Shown: positions 1-6,291 of the stretch, in pieces
Position numbering within the stretch: position 1 is the stretch's first letter
How the letters are laid out: each line of letters begins with the position of its first letter
Virus record (IMG/VR): IMGVR_UViG_3300025073_001074
Location: 1 to 26,362 of that record
DNA length: 26,362 nt
Source of the DNA: a virus
Direction: 5' to 3' (one strand)
Position numbers and translations under genes: made by a program
Notes under the pieces: model-generated
Seen by the model: the letters and a program-made list of their open reading frames with translations, nothing else
Told to the model about the DNA's origin: nothing
The model's database searches: none

Positions 1-372
1 TAAATTGTCCACGAATTCATCTATATTTTTTATATGAACAGCTTCATCTATCCATTCTTGAGCGCTACCCGGATTTCCGTCAACTTTAACTAATTTAGTA
101 AACGGAACTATATCCCAACCTAAAATTCCATCTATTTTAAAAGCAACAACTTCTCTTTTATATAATTCATTCTTTGGAACTAGCCTCCATTTAGAAATAT
201 GCTCATCTCTACCCAACTTTAGAATATACTCTTTGTCATCACTTAGTATAACGCGTTTACTTTTATTGACACCCTGCTTTAAGCCCCCTGTTGTAGCTGT
301 TTTCTCTGCGCTATCCGTTATATCTTCTATGTCTACAGATTTTAATATGTCTAAGAATTCATAATTTAACAT
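1..372 (-). CDS. PI3K-like / SCO1664-type atypical kinase, partial (C-terminus outside window)
   Basis: The first 124 codons are visible and the frame runs off the left edge. The ATG at 372 has GGAG ten bases upstream, inside the last codons of the preceding gene. After a variable leader, a Gly-rich stretch (residues 28-34, TGGLKQG) is followed by a beta-hairpin ending YILKLG, whose K52 sits where the phosphate-binding lysine would be. Then come KREVVAF (72-78) and GWDIVP (85-90). This order (Gly-rich turn, lysine strand, 'REvAAy', 'GWdlVPpT') matches the SCO1664/PI3-PI4-kinase-like family of atypical kinases. The catalytic loop and metal-binding motif lie outside the window, so activity and substrate (protein, lipid or small molecule) are unknown. 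A transferase of related fold is the main alternative. Confidence 0.55.
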   Translation of the reverse strand, partial: MLNYEFLDILKSVDIEDITDSAEKTATTGGLKQGVNKSKRVILSDDKEYILKLGRDEHISKWRLVPKNELYKREVVAFKIDGILGWDIVPFTKLVKVDGNPGSAQEWIDEAVHIKNIDEFVDNL

Positions 373-376
373 AATA

Positions 377-574
377 CTATTTCTCCAATAAATAAATAGC
401 TTTTTCTTTAATCGTCATTCGAGATATTTTAGTATGATGCCCTTCTGACATACAATAAAAAACCTCAAAGTAACCATTATCCATAGCTTTAACGATATCA
501 ACGATCAATTCAGTTTTAGCTGCATCTAAACAAACGCCTCTTTTGCCACATGTCTTACAAACCCACTTCCGCAT
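377..574 (-). CDS. Small zinc-binding-type protein (65 aa), unknown function
   Basis: This 65-aa protein has an N-terminal CKTCGKRGVC cluster (C6, C9, C15) and a later YC...GHH segment (around residues 40-47), which together could bind one zinc ion. Its ATG overlaps the stop of the DHH gene upstream (TAATG). It ends in LLEK, whose codons TTG-GAG-AAA supply the SD for the next gene, so translation is probably coupled. The Cys/His layout and tail resemble the 73-aa and 60-aa proteins at 1399-1620 and 1617-1799, suggesting small paralogues or convergent miniature zinc proteins. No specific family is recognised. Nucleic-acid or protein binding is only a guess from the Cys/His pattern. Confidence 0.6.
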   Translation of the reverse strand: MRKWVCKTCGKRGVCLDAAKTELIVDIVKAMDNGYFEVFYCMSEGHHTKISRMTIKEKAIYLLEK

Positions 575-1398
575 TACTTTTTAAAAGGCAATATTTCTAT
601 TTGAAAACCTGCAGCTTTCTTATGCCCACCACCACCGTACTTATTAGCAATTCTATTTACATCTATATCATTTTTTTCAGTGTATAAAGAAATATTATAC
701 ACACGCCCATTAAAATAAAAAATTATTTTAATGTCAAAATCTTCTTTTAGAGAATCAAAAACCATTGCACCCGTAAAAGCTATATTACATGCAATACATT
801 TATATCCTTCAAATCTCGTCACAAAAGCTAAATTATCAATTAGGCGTTTATTATTAACTTGCATATATTCATTAATAATAACCCCCTGCTTTACAGTCTC
901 ATCTACAAGGTTATTATGTTCACTCAGAGCAAATAAAAGATTCCAAATATCACTTTCAGGACAAGTATCTTTTATTTTTAAACCCGCCTGAAATTGTTTA
1001 GTATATTCTCCGTATTTAAACTTCCACGTATCAAAATCACCAATAAGTTCTACAGCTTTTGGAACTTTAACCGTAGGAAAAAAATATTCCCAAGTTAATT
1101 CACATCCAGCTTTATCTGTTCTTCTTATTCCCTTAATATTATCAAATTTAGAATCTACAGACTTTAAATGATGGTCTATAAGGACAATATTTTTTGTTAT
1201 GCTCTTCAAACTTTCAAAGTCTTCATCTTTATCAAAATTATAGTCAACTAATATCACTTCCTCATTAAGAGAAATTATATCTAGTGGAAATTTCTTGTCA
1301 TAATTTACTGGAATATACTTACCAAGCTTATTTTTAGCCTTGTATACTATAGCAGCAGAACATTCACCGTCAAGGTCTATATGATAAAAACAAATCAA
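574..1398 (-). CDS. DHH/DHHA1-family phosphoesterase
   Basis: The 274-aa protein has the DHH-family layout. HIDLDGE (residues 6-12) provides the first metal ligands, VDYN (D52) the second acidic site, and LIDHHLKS (D75-H76-H77) the signature motif. A C-terminal DHHA1 motif, GGGGHKKAAGF (about residues 255-265), contacts substrate phosphate or nucleic acid. The family includes RecJ exonuclease, nanoRNase/pAp phosphatase and cyclic-dinucleotide phosphodiesterases. The length, without extra RecJ domains, favours a small-substrate enzyme such as a nanoRNase or signalling-nucleotide hydrolase, but the sequence does not settle the substrate. The start is TTG, six bases after GGAG within the upstream gene's last codons. 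A role in clearing short oligonucleotides or cyclic-nucleotide alarm signals is inference. Confidence 0.85.
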   Translation of the reverse strand: MICFYHIDLDGECSAAIVYKAKNKLGKYIPVNYDKKFPLDIISLNEEVILVDYNFDKDEDFESLKSITKNIVLIDHHLKSVDSKFDNIKGIRRTDKAGCELTWEYFFPTVKVPKAVELIGDFDTWKFKYGEYTKQFQAGLKIKDTCPESDIWNLLFALSEHNNLVDETVKQGVIINEYMQVNNKRLIDNLAFVTRFEGYKCIACNIAFTGAMVFDSLKEDFDIKIIFYFNGRVYNISLYTEKNDIDVNRIANKYGGGGHKKAAGFQIEILPFKK

Positions 1399-1620
1399 TT
1401 ATTTCTCCAGCAATTTAACCATTAGAAACTTATCTATCTCACCCATATTATGTTCAGAGCAATAAAAATCATAATTTCGCAATACAATCCAATTATTTTT
1501 TAAAGCAAATTCTAATAAATTGTTTCCGTTTATTTCTTTACCGCGCCATGTTTTTTCTAATCTCTTGTTGCAAATACAACATCCTGTAGACGCAAAAAAT
1601 TCTGGAACAAAATCTTTCAT
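1399..1620 (-). CDS. Small zinc-binding-type protein (73 aa), unknown function
   Basis: This 73-aa protein contains GCCICNKR near the N-terminus (C13, C14, C17) and FYCSEH near residues 52-57, a C-x2-C...C-x2-H layout suited to one zinc. Between them is a short mixed segment with several aromatic residues. The gene starts at an ATG overlapping the previous TGA (ATGA) and ends CTG-GAG-AAA-TAA. The GGAG in that tail is the SD for the DHH gene, whose TTG follows at once. The C-terminal sequence KFLMVKLLEK is very like the 60-aa neighbour's KFVMLVLLEK, so these two are probably diverged duplicates. No known function. Confidence 0.6.
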   Translation of the reverse strand: MKDFVPEFFASTGCCICNKRLEKTWRGKEINGNNLLEFALKNNWIVLRNYDFYCSEHNMGEIDKFLMVKLLEK

Positions 1621-1799
1621 TTCTCTAATAATACAAGCATTACAAATTTAGTTATTTCTTTTTTAGAATGTAGTGGACAATAATAATGTCCGTAAAGATA
1701 TTTCCAATCTGTGCCTTTGGAATTAATCTGATTTCTATTTTTGAAACATATCTGACACATTGGACGAGGACCTATTTTACTCTTAAATTTAATTTTCAA
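1617..1799 (-). CDS. Small zinc-binding-type protein (60 aa), unknown function
   Basis: This 60-aa protein has a basic N-terminus, then MCQICFKNR (C15, C18) and YYCPLH (residues 39-44), the same C-x2-C...C-x2-H arrangement as the 73-aa protein downstream. The end, ITKFVMLVLLEK, also matches that neighbour. The start is TTG at 1799 with only a weak AAGAATAAG upstream, so expression may depend on coupling to the 110-aa gene before it. Its TGA stop overlaps the next ATG. A compact treble-clef or zinc-ribbon fold is plausible. Function is unknown. Confidence 0.55.
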   Translation of the reverse strand: MKIKFKSKIGPRPMCQICFKNRNQINSKGTDWKYLYGHYYCPLHSKKEITKFVMLVLLEK

Positions 1800-1806
1800 T
1801 CTTATC

Positions 1807-2139
1807 TTATTCTTGCAATTTTTTCATCAATGATTCTAAAACCAAAGTTTTCACTAGAAGAAGTTCAGTCGTTGGGCTTTCTGCAACAAGTTTAACAATT
1901 AAATCTTTTACTTTTCTATTTTCATCTCTAGGGCCTATCTGCATCACTTGAAACTTTCCAGGGAATCTTTTCTTTACAGCAGAAACTAATGCGTCTACAG
2001 CTAAATTGTCTAACACAAGCATGCCAGGTGTTCCGTCTGGAATGTCTTCATCTGGATGTAGTATCTTTATAGAATCATGTTCTAAATCTACTATCCGCCA
2101 TACATTAGTTCTCTCATCAAATTGGGCCGTATATTTCAT
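1807..2139 (-). CDS. Hypothetical protein (110 aa)
   Basis: This is a 110-aa soluble protein without transmembrane segments or recognisable catalytic motifs. The N-terminus (YTAQFDERTNVWRIVDLE) looks like a short beta-hairpin unit. The second half is helical and rich in Leu, Val and Lys, with a C-terminal amphipathic stretch ending SLMKKLQE. The ATG at 2139 has a good SD (AAGGA) seven bases upstream, just after the terminase nuclease gene stops. Its place between terminase and the small zinc proteins gives no clear clue, and I do not recognise the family. Confidence 0.6.
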   Translation of the reverse strand: MKYTAQFDERTNVWRIVDLEHDSIKILHPDEDIPDGTPGMLVLDNLAVDALVSAVKKRFPGKFQVMQIGPRDENRKVKDLIVKLVAESPTTELLLVKTLVLESLMKKLQE

Positions 2140-2148
2140 TTTTTATCC

Positions 2149-2829
2149 TTAAAAATTTGTAAGACAATAACCACAAAATCTTCCGCCACCTTGCTTTTGT
2201 TCTATATAACCCACTTTTCCACAAAAAATACACTTATTCTTAATTTCTATTTTTCCAAAAATAGAAATATCATTCCGTGATGCATTATTCTTAACCTCTT
2301 CTTTAGAGCTCACAAAAGAAGATAAATTTATAACTCTAGAGTTTTCTCTAGATAGAGCTCCAAAATGGTCTTCATATGCTGCTATTGCTAACATTACTGA
2401 AAAGAAGCTGTCTCCGTGTCCCATTGGAGTTTCAGGAGCATGTAAGTCATTTCGTACACACAATATCTGTTTTTCAAACCTGTCATCAGACAACAATCTT
2501 ATTTTTTTTTGTTCTATTAATTTTGAAAATGAATTAGCCATTCTTCTTTTGTTCACTTCAGAAAGCACTATTGGAATGCAAATTCTTTGAGGCAAATGCC
2601 GCTCTTCCATTTCACCTCTAGTATTATCATAATATAAATAGTCTATCTTGAAAAATTCAATCGCCTCTATAAAGTATTCTACTTGACGAGTGTAATCCCA
2701 TCCATCTAAAAATTTCTGATGAATTTGAGTTAAAATATTATCCATGCATTCGAATACAGAAATATGTGAGGGCGAACGTTTTTTACCAATGTCTACCCCA
2801 GCTACAACTGGACCTACTTTATTTATCAT
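2149..2829 (-). CDS. Terminase large subunit, nuclease domain as a separate gene
   Basis: The 226-aa protein matches the C-terminal RNase H-fold nuclease of phage large terminases. VAGVDIGKKRSPSH (D13) gives the first catalytic Asp, YYDNTRGE (D68) the second and GHGDSFFSVMLAIA (D140) the third. This domain cuts concatemeric DNA during headful or site-specific packaging. In most phages it is fused to the packaging ATPase, but here the ATPase half is encoded at 4130-5458 with three genes in between. After the nuclease a Ser/Asn-rich linker leads to a zinc-ribbon-like tail (C200, C203, C219, C222), an unusual addition. The ATG at 2829 has no clear SD. It overlaps the end of a 23-codon ORF (2819-2890), so start by coupling is possible. 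Confidence 0.88.
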   Translation of the reverse strand: MINKVGPVVAGVDIGKKRSPSHISVFECMDNILTQIHQKFLDGWDYTRQVEYFIEAIEFFKIDYLYYDNTRGEMEERHLPQRICIPIVLSEVNKRRMANSFSKLIEQKKIRLLSDDRFEKQILCVRNDLHAPETPMGHGDSFFSVMLAIAAYEDHFGALSRENSRVINLSSFVSSKEEVKNNASRNDISIFGKIEIKNKCIFCGKVGYIEQKQGGGRFCGYCLTNF

Positions 2830-2890
2830 AACTTTGTAGCAGAAGTGAGAATTGTGTGTTATTTAAAATATTACAATTTTCACAAAACAT
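2819..2890 (-). CDS. Possible tiny ORF (23 aa) overlapping the terminase nuclease start
   Basis: An ATG-initiated ORF of 23 codons begins MFCENC, a CxxC pair resembling the MKCESC start of the 87-aa protein upstream. It stops 11 bases inside the terminase nuclease gene. The SD is weak. It could be a translational-coupling leader for the nuclease gene, which has no obvious SD, or a decayed gene end. Existence as a real protein is uncertain. Confidence 0.2.
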   Translation of the reverse strand: MFCENCNILNNTQFSLLLQSYDK

Positions 2891-2933
2891 TTAATCTTAA
2901 AACCAATGACTTAACCTTTTGTCCATCCTGCAT
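2880..2933 (-). CDS. Possible leader ORF (17 aa)
   Basis: The ATG follows directly after the stop of the 87-aa gene, with GGAG five bases upstream. The 17-codon product begins MQDGQKVK and its TGA overlaps the next tiny ORF. With 2819-2890 it forms a chain of overlapping mini-ORFs across the 104-base gap before the terminase nuclease gene. In another frame the same DNA reads AGWTKG-stop, which resembles a terminase linker. A real small protein is possible but unproven. Confidence 0.2.
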   Translation of the reverse strand: MQDGQKVKSLVLRLNVL

Positions 2934-3197
2934 TTATCTCCATATATAATAAATAACAAATATAATAAAAAATAAGCATATAGCAAAGAATATATAGTTC
3001 TTAACTAAACCTAGTTTTTGAATTTTAGTCTTATTTATAATATTTGGCTTAACAATTGTAGCATTAATTATTGTCGGAAATGCACAGATTAAGTGTTTTT
3101 CAGAAAAATTTACTTTGTGAAAGTTGTGTATATGACTTTTTAAAGTATTTATGTTTTTATAGTTTTTACTATTTTTCCCGCAACTTTCACATTTCAT
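2934..3197 (-). CDS. Small membrane-anchored C2H2-finger-like protein (87 aa)
   Basis: The N-terminus has CESCGK followed by HIHNFH (C3, C6, H22, H26), a spacing like a single C2H2 zinc finger. The C-terminus (about residues 65-86) is a strongly hydrophobic run, FFAICLFFIIFVIYYIW, typical of one transmembrane helix. The product is probably a tail-anchored small protein with the finger in the cytoplasm. The gene starts inside the end of the RNase H gene (11-base overlap) and ends 104 bases before the terminase nuclease ORF. It is one of three genes separating the two terminase halves. No family is recognised. Confidence 0.5.
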   Translation of the reverse strand: MKCESCGKNSKNYKNINTLKSHIHNFHKVNFSEKHLICAFPTIINATIVKPNIINKTKIQKLGLVKNYIFFAICLFFIIFVIYYIWR

Positions 3198-3573
3198 TTA
3201 AGTTTTCCTTCTTAGCTTTTTCTAATAATTTGCCAGCTTCATTTTCTTTTCTAGAAACCCAAATAAAAGATTTATTAATTTCCGGATATTTTTCCCAAAT
3301 TATTTTTGCTAACTTTGCTAAATTTACTCTTGTTAATCTATATTTTTTATTTAATTGATTTACTATTAAAAGGCTGTCAGAGTATATTTCAGTAGAAATG
3401 TATTTATTCTTTAATGCATCTTCTAAAGCTAATATGATACCCAGATATTCAGCTTCGTTGCTAGTTTGTATTCTATTAAATTCTTCAATTTTTTGATAGC
3501 CATCTTCTCTTACAAAAGCACATCTTCCAAAGTTATTTTTTCCTTTTCCGGCGCCATCAGTAAAATATTTCAT
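3187..3573 (-). CDS. Ribonuclease HI-like protein
   Basis: The 128-aa protein shows the RNase H type 1 core: FTDGAGKG (D6), SNEAEYLGIILAL (E42), IYSDSLLIVNQL (D66) and a final WVSRKENEAGKLLE segment. The first three acidic residues are present. The fourth, usually the Asp of N-x-A-D, is Gly here (residue 114), a change that would weaken metal B binding unless another residue compensates. RNase HI removes RNA from RNA-DNA hybrids such as Okazaki primers, which fits a phage encoding its own polymerase. The start overlaps the HD gene's stop (ATGA). The gene lies between the two terminase halves, so it may have arrived as part of an insertion. Confidence 0.8.
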   Translation of the reverse strand: MKYFTDGAGKGKNNFGRCAFVREDGYQKIEEFNRIQTSNEAEYLGIILALEDALKNKYISTEIYSDSLLIVNQLNKKYRLTRVNLAKLAKIIWEKYPEINKSFIWVSRKENEAGKLLEKAKKENLNEM

Positions 3574-4121
3574 CTTTCAGTTAATTTATAAAAATTAAAT
3601 AAAAAATTTTCTTCAGCTTTCTCAGAAGTAGCCGAAACTATTTTATCTACTAAGGGTTCTTCAAATAAATTCCACATATTACTTTGAGACATCAAATCTC
3701 TAGCTTCAGTAGCTAATAAGATATTATCAGCTCTTTTTATTATTCTGTCATCAAATAGATAATTATGTCGTCTTGACGAAAGAAGAGAAGACACGCCAAA
3801 AGTAAGATATATGTAATCTTGTATTTTTCTCTCATATACTTTATATTCTGGAAACAGAGATTTAAAGGGACGAGTAATATCTGATAAATATGCTTCACTA
3901 GCATCATGCAATAATCCAGCTAATTTCTGTACTTTTGTTTCCAATATATCGGACACTCTTACAGAATGCTCAGCAACACTATAAAATTTATTGCAGTGTC
4001 CATTAAATCTGCAAGACAAACTTAAAGCATGCGCAATGTCTGTTATATCTATTTCATTGCTTTCTAGATCAATGAAATCAAATCTTTTTCCAGTAAAAGT
4101 TTCTATCCAAAAATTACTCAT
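3570..4121 (-). CDS. HD-domain phosphohydrolase (YfbR/DatZ-like nucleotidase)
   Basis: Numbering from the ATG at 4121, the 183-aa protein has an Arg/Gly segment (CRFNGH), SVAEHS (H52), LLHDASEAYLSDI (H72-D73) and KRADNILLATEARD (D132). These are the H...HD...D metal ligands of HD hydrolases. The 'LLHDASEAYLsDi.RP' form is common in phage relatives of 5'-deoxynucleotidase YfbR and of the dATP triphosphohydrolase DatZ. It probably dephosphorylates deoxynucleotides in the cytoplasm and shapes the dNTP pool. Substrate cannot be read from the sequence. The frame also opens at GTG 4136, but ATG 4121 has GGTGG/TAAG upstream and seems better. It directly follows the stop of the terminase ATPase gene. 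Confidence 0.8.
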   Translation of the reverse strand: MSNFWIETFTGKRFDFIDLESNEIDITDIAHALSLSCRFNGHCNKFYSVAEHSVRVSDILETKVQKLAGLLHDASEAYLSDITRPFKSLFPEYKVYERKIQDYIYLTFGVSSLLSSRRHNYLFDDRIIKRADNILLATEARDLMSQSNMWNLFEEPLVDKIVSATSEKAEENFLFNFYKLTER

Positions 4122-4129
4122 TTTTAAAC

Positions 4130-5458
4130 TTACCACCCGGGCATATTTATATTATATAAATTTCTATCAATGTTTTTATCAAGTTCTTCTCTAGAGAAAA
4201 AAGCTTCTGTAGATAACACTGGCGCTAGTTCAAATTCAGAAGCAAAAGCCTTTGCGCCAATTGTTTTTTTATGTTCCATTAATTTCTCTAAGCTAAATCC
4301 CTTTTCCCATAATACTTTTTTATCTGCTTGTTCTAATATTGGATTCAACGCCGGCATATACCGATATTTATATCTTGGATTTTCCCTAAGTTTAAACAAT
4401 AGATCAGAATAATCTTGTATAGTTCCAACAACCATGAGAAAACTACCTGGAATAGGAATATTGCTAATTTCTGCATTATAAAACTTTTCAATTTTATCTA
4501 ATTCTGGAAAAGTTAAAGGATTCTGTGGATCTGCCAAAATGTCATCACAATTATGATAAATAATACCCTTACCAACATATGAATTATCATCTTCTACTTC
4601 AAGATTGTATACATATCCTTCATACCAAGTATGAACTATTTTTTTCATTCTAGAATGCATAATATCATCTTCTAATCGCAATTCTCCCGCCGGAATCCAG
4701 CCTTCACTTGTCAAAACTGGATGAGTTTTTGTAATTCCAATTATCTCATTATTGTCTAAATATAATATAGTTATTTGCTCTTTTATATATCTATTAAAAA
4801 TATTTGTGACTTCTCTGTATCTATTTTTATGTGTTCGAACCATATCACCAGTTTGGATATCTTCTATATGTGTATATCCAGAATTAGTTAAAATTCTAGT
4901 TCCCGGAGTTAAGCAGATAGTCATGCCATAGCGTCCAGTATGAATACCTCTTTTAACACCGAAAATTCCACTAGAAATACTTCTAAATTGTTTTTGCCCA
5001 TTTTCATATAAAAAACTAGTGTTTGATTGCTTTTGTCTATCGACTAAACATTTGCTTAGTACTGGATTAGTGACCACGATTCTTTTTATATTTGATATGT
5101 GATATGTTGCTAGTTCGGCTTTATAGGAAATATAGACAAAGTCATCACTTAATCGTGCTTTTAACATTTTGTATAATACCGTAGCGTAAGATATAGTAGA
5201 TTTTAAATGAAATCTTGGTAATACCAAAACATACCATTTATCTTCAGCGATAGCTTCTTCAATATCTTGCGCGATTAAATGAATATGCCAAGTGTCAAAA
5301 TCAAATTCTGGAAAACTAAGAGAAAAAGTGTTTTGAATAAAGTTATCTAATGAAGACAAATCAGGTTCTAAAGAAATTTCTTTCTTCTGATTCATATTTT
5401 CATATAAAACAGTTAAAGCATGTTTAAAATTTTCTTCAGCATGTATGAGTTCTGTCAT
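4130..5458 (-). CDS. Terminase large subunit, ATPase domain, with a mini-intein
   Basis: This is the packaging motor ATPase. Walker A is LPRFHLKST, a common terminase variant. After splicing, Walker B reads GMTI-CDDIL, and VVGTIQD gives the coupling motif. The precursor is 442 aa from ATG 5458, and removing a 122-aa intein leaves about 320 aa. Together with the 226-aa nuclease gene at 2149-2829 this equals a normal large terminase of about 546 aa. I chose ATG 5458 because AAGGA lies seven bases upstream. An upstream ATG-ATG at 5500 would overlap the small-subunit gene by 29 bases. The protein stops after NINMPGW, where terminases normally continue through a linker into the nuclease, so the gene is split. 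It must assemble with the separate nuclease or rely on it in trans. Confidence 0.88.
   Translation of the reverse strand: MTELIHAEENFKHALTVLYENMNQKKEISLEPDLSSLDNFIQNTFSLSFPEFDFDTWHIHLIAQDIEEAIAEDKWYVLVLPRFHLKSTISYATVLYKMLKARLSDDFVYISYKAELATYHISNIKRIVVTNPVLSKCLVDRQKQSNTSFLYENGQKQFRSISSGIFGVKRGIHTGRYGMTICLTPGTRILTNSGYTHIEDIQTGDMVRTHKNRYREVTNIFNRYIKEQITILYLDNNEIIGITKTHPVLTSEGWIPAGELRLEDDIMHSRMKKIVHTWYEGYVYNLEVEDDNSYVGKGIIYHNCDDILADPQNPLTFPELDKIEKFYNAEISNIPIPGSFLMVVGTIQDYSDLLFKLRENPRYKYRYMPALNPILEQADKKVLWEKGFSLEKLMEHKKTIGAKAFASEFELAPVLSTEAFFSREELDKNIDRNLYNINMPGW
4550..4915 (-). other. Mini-intein (Hint domain, no endonuclease) inside terminase ATPase
   Basis: In-frame insertion of 122 residues from Cys (codon 4913-4915) to Asn (4550-4552), followed by Cys +1. 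Block A is CLTPGTRILT, block B ITKTHPVL (T-x-x-H), and the F/G end is VYNLEVEDDNSYVG...GIIYHN/C with the standard His-Asn pair. The short distance between blocks B and F leaves no room for a homing endonuclease. It sits immediately before the DD of Walker B, so the ATPase cannot work unsplit. All residues for normal class 1 splicing are present. Confidence 0.9.
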
Positions 5459-5471
5459 ATTAGAATCCTTG

Positions 5472-6050
5472 TTAGGATACTTGTGATACCTCCCCATCAA
5501 TTACACCTTCTGTTATCAATAATTTTTTATCTGACGACTTTTCGTATTTATCTAATCCAAGTAATTTAGCAAATCTGATTCTAATCCTTTCCCATAAATT
5601 ATCATCAGCTATTTCTTCTCTCAATATTCTACTCATCTCTGTAACAAAAGTAAGTTGAAAAGCTTCTTGTTTCAATTGCTTTTCTAATCTAACAGTATCC
5701 AGAAAAGTATCCACCGCGTCAGTAAATTTGTGTGGTTTCATCCCAGAATCTTTGAGAGCTTCTTCTATCTTATCTTTAATAATTTGCAGTGTTGCTAAAG
5801 TGTTTTCTGTATCTGCATTTGCATGACGCATAATTGTGCCAAGATTTTCTTTAGTTTGAGAATTTATAAAGTCTATTTTTTCTGCTCGCCAATTACCTTC
5901 TTTAATCCATCTAATCAAAGTAGAAACTGCAATTTCTAATTCATTAGCTATATCTATTTTATACTTCCCGCTGAAATATAGTAGTTTAGCCTTAGCTTTT
6001 AAAACATCATAGTCAGGCTTGCTTTTAATTTCATCGTTCACATTAGTCAT
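5472..6050 (-). CDS. Terminase small subunit-like HTH protein
   Basis: The 192-aa protein begins with a helix-turn-helix region (about residues 17-55, YDVLKAKAKLLYFSGKY then IANELEIAVSTLIRWI and GNW), typical of small terminase subunits that bind the packaging site. The rest is mainly helical, with a charged middle (residues 60-150) that could form the oligomerisation core. It lies directly upstream of the terminase ATPase gene, the usual small-large order. The ATG at 6050 overlaps the preceding gene's end and has no strong SD. A general transposase-like or regulatory HTH protein is the alternative, but position strongly favours terminase small subunit. Confidence 0.75.
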   Translation of the reverse strand: MTNVNDEIKSKPDYDVLKAKAKLLYFSGKYKIDIANELEIAVSTLIRWIKEGNWRAEKIDFINSQTKENLGTIMRHANADTENTLATLQIIKDKIEEALKDSGMKPHKFTDAVDTFLDTVRLEKQLKQEAFQLTFVTEMSRILREEIADDNLWERIRIRFAKLLGLDKYEKSSDKKLLITEGVIDGEVSQVS

Positions 6051-6282
6051 ATTTTTTATGCCATATTTTTTTAGTACTAAAAATTTTCATTTGAAACTCT
6101 TTCTTATTAATGTCTAATACGTCACATAGATAATCAATAAATGGCGATTTTAGAAATTGAGTGGCATCACTTTTATTATCATAATTATCAGAATGTAGAT
6201 CTAATATAGACAAACGTATCATTGCAGCTACTAAACTTAAGTAACCAAAGAATACATCTTCGTCATAATTTCCGATAATCAT
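6043..6282 (-). CDS. Hypothetical protein (79 aa)
   Basis: This is a small, probably helical, acidic-to-neutral protein with the start MIIGNYDEDVFFGYLSLV and no cysteines apart from one in the middle. No motif or membrane helix is clear. Its stop overlaps the start of the small terminase gene, implying coupled translation in the packaging gene set. No SD is obvious at its ATG. I do not recognise the family. Confidence 0.5.
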   Translation of the reverse strand: MIIGNYDEDVFFGYLSLVAAMIRLSILDLHSDNYDNKSDATQFLKSPFIDYLCDVLDINKKEFQMKIFSTKKIWHKKYD

Positions 6283-6291
6283 TGCATAAAA

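Noticed and set aside
731-991. Plus-strand ORFs such as 731-991, 8729-9364, 6304-6711 and 24463-24789
   Set aside because: They lie entirely opposite well-supported minus-strand genes, have no recognisable motifs and no consistent SD, so they are antisense shadows.
2830-4129. Group I or II intron joining the two terminase halves
   Set aside because: The interval is almost all coding, with only about 104 non-coding bases, too little for a normal ribozyme core, and contains no intron-type endonuclease.
2829-4130. Split intein linking terminase ATPase and nuclease in trans
   Set aside because: Neither the ATPase C-terminus nor the nuclease N-terminus carries Hint blocks; the only intein is the complete cis one in Walker B.
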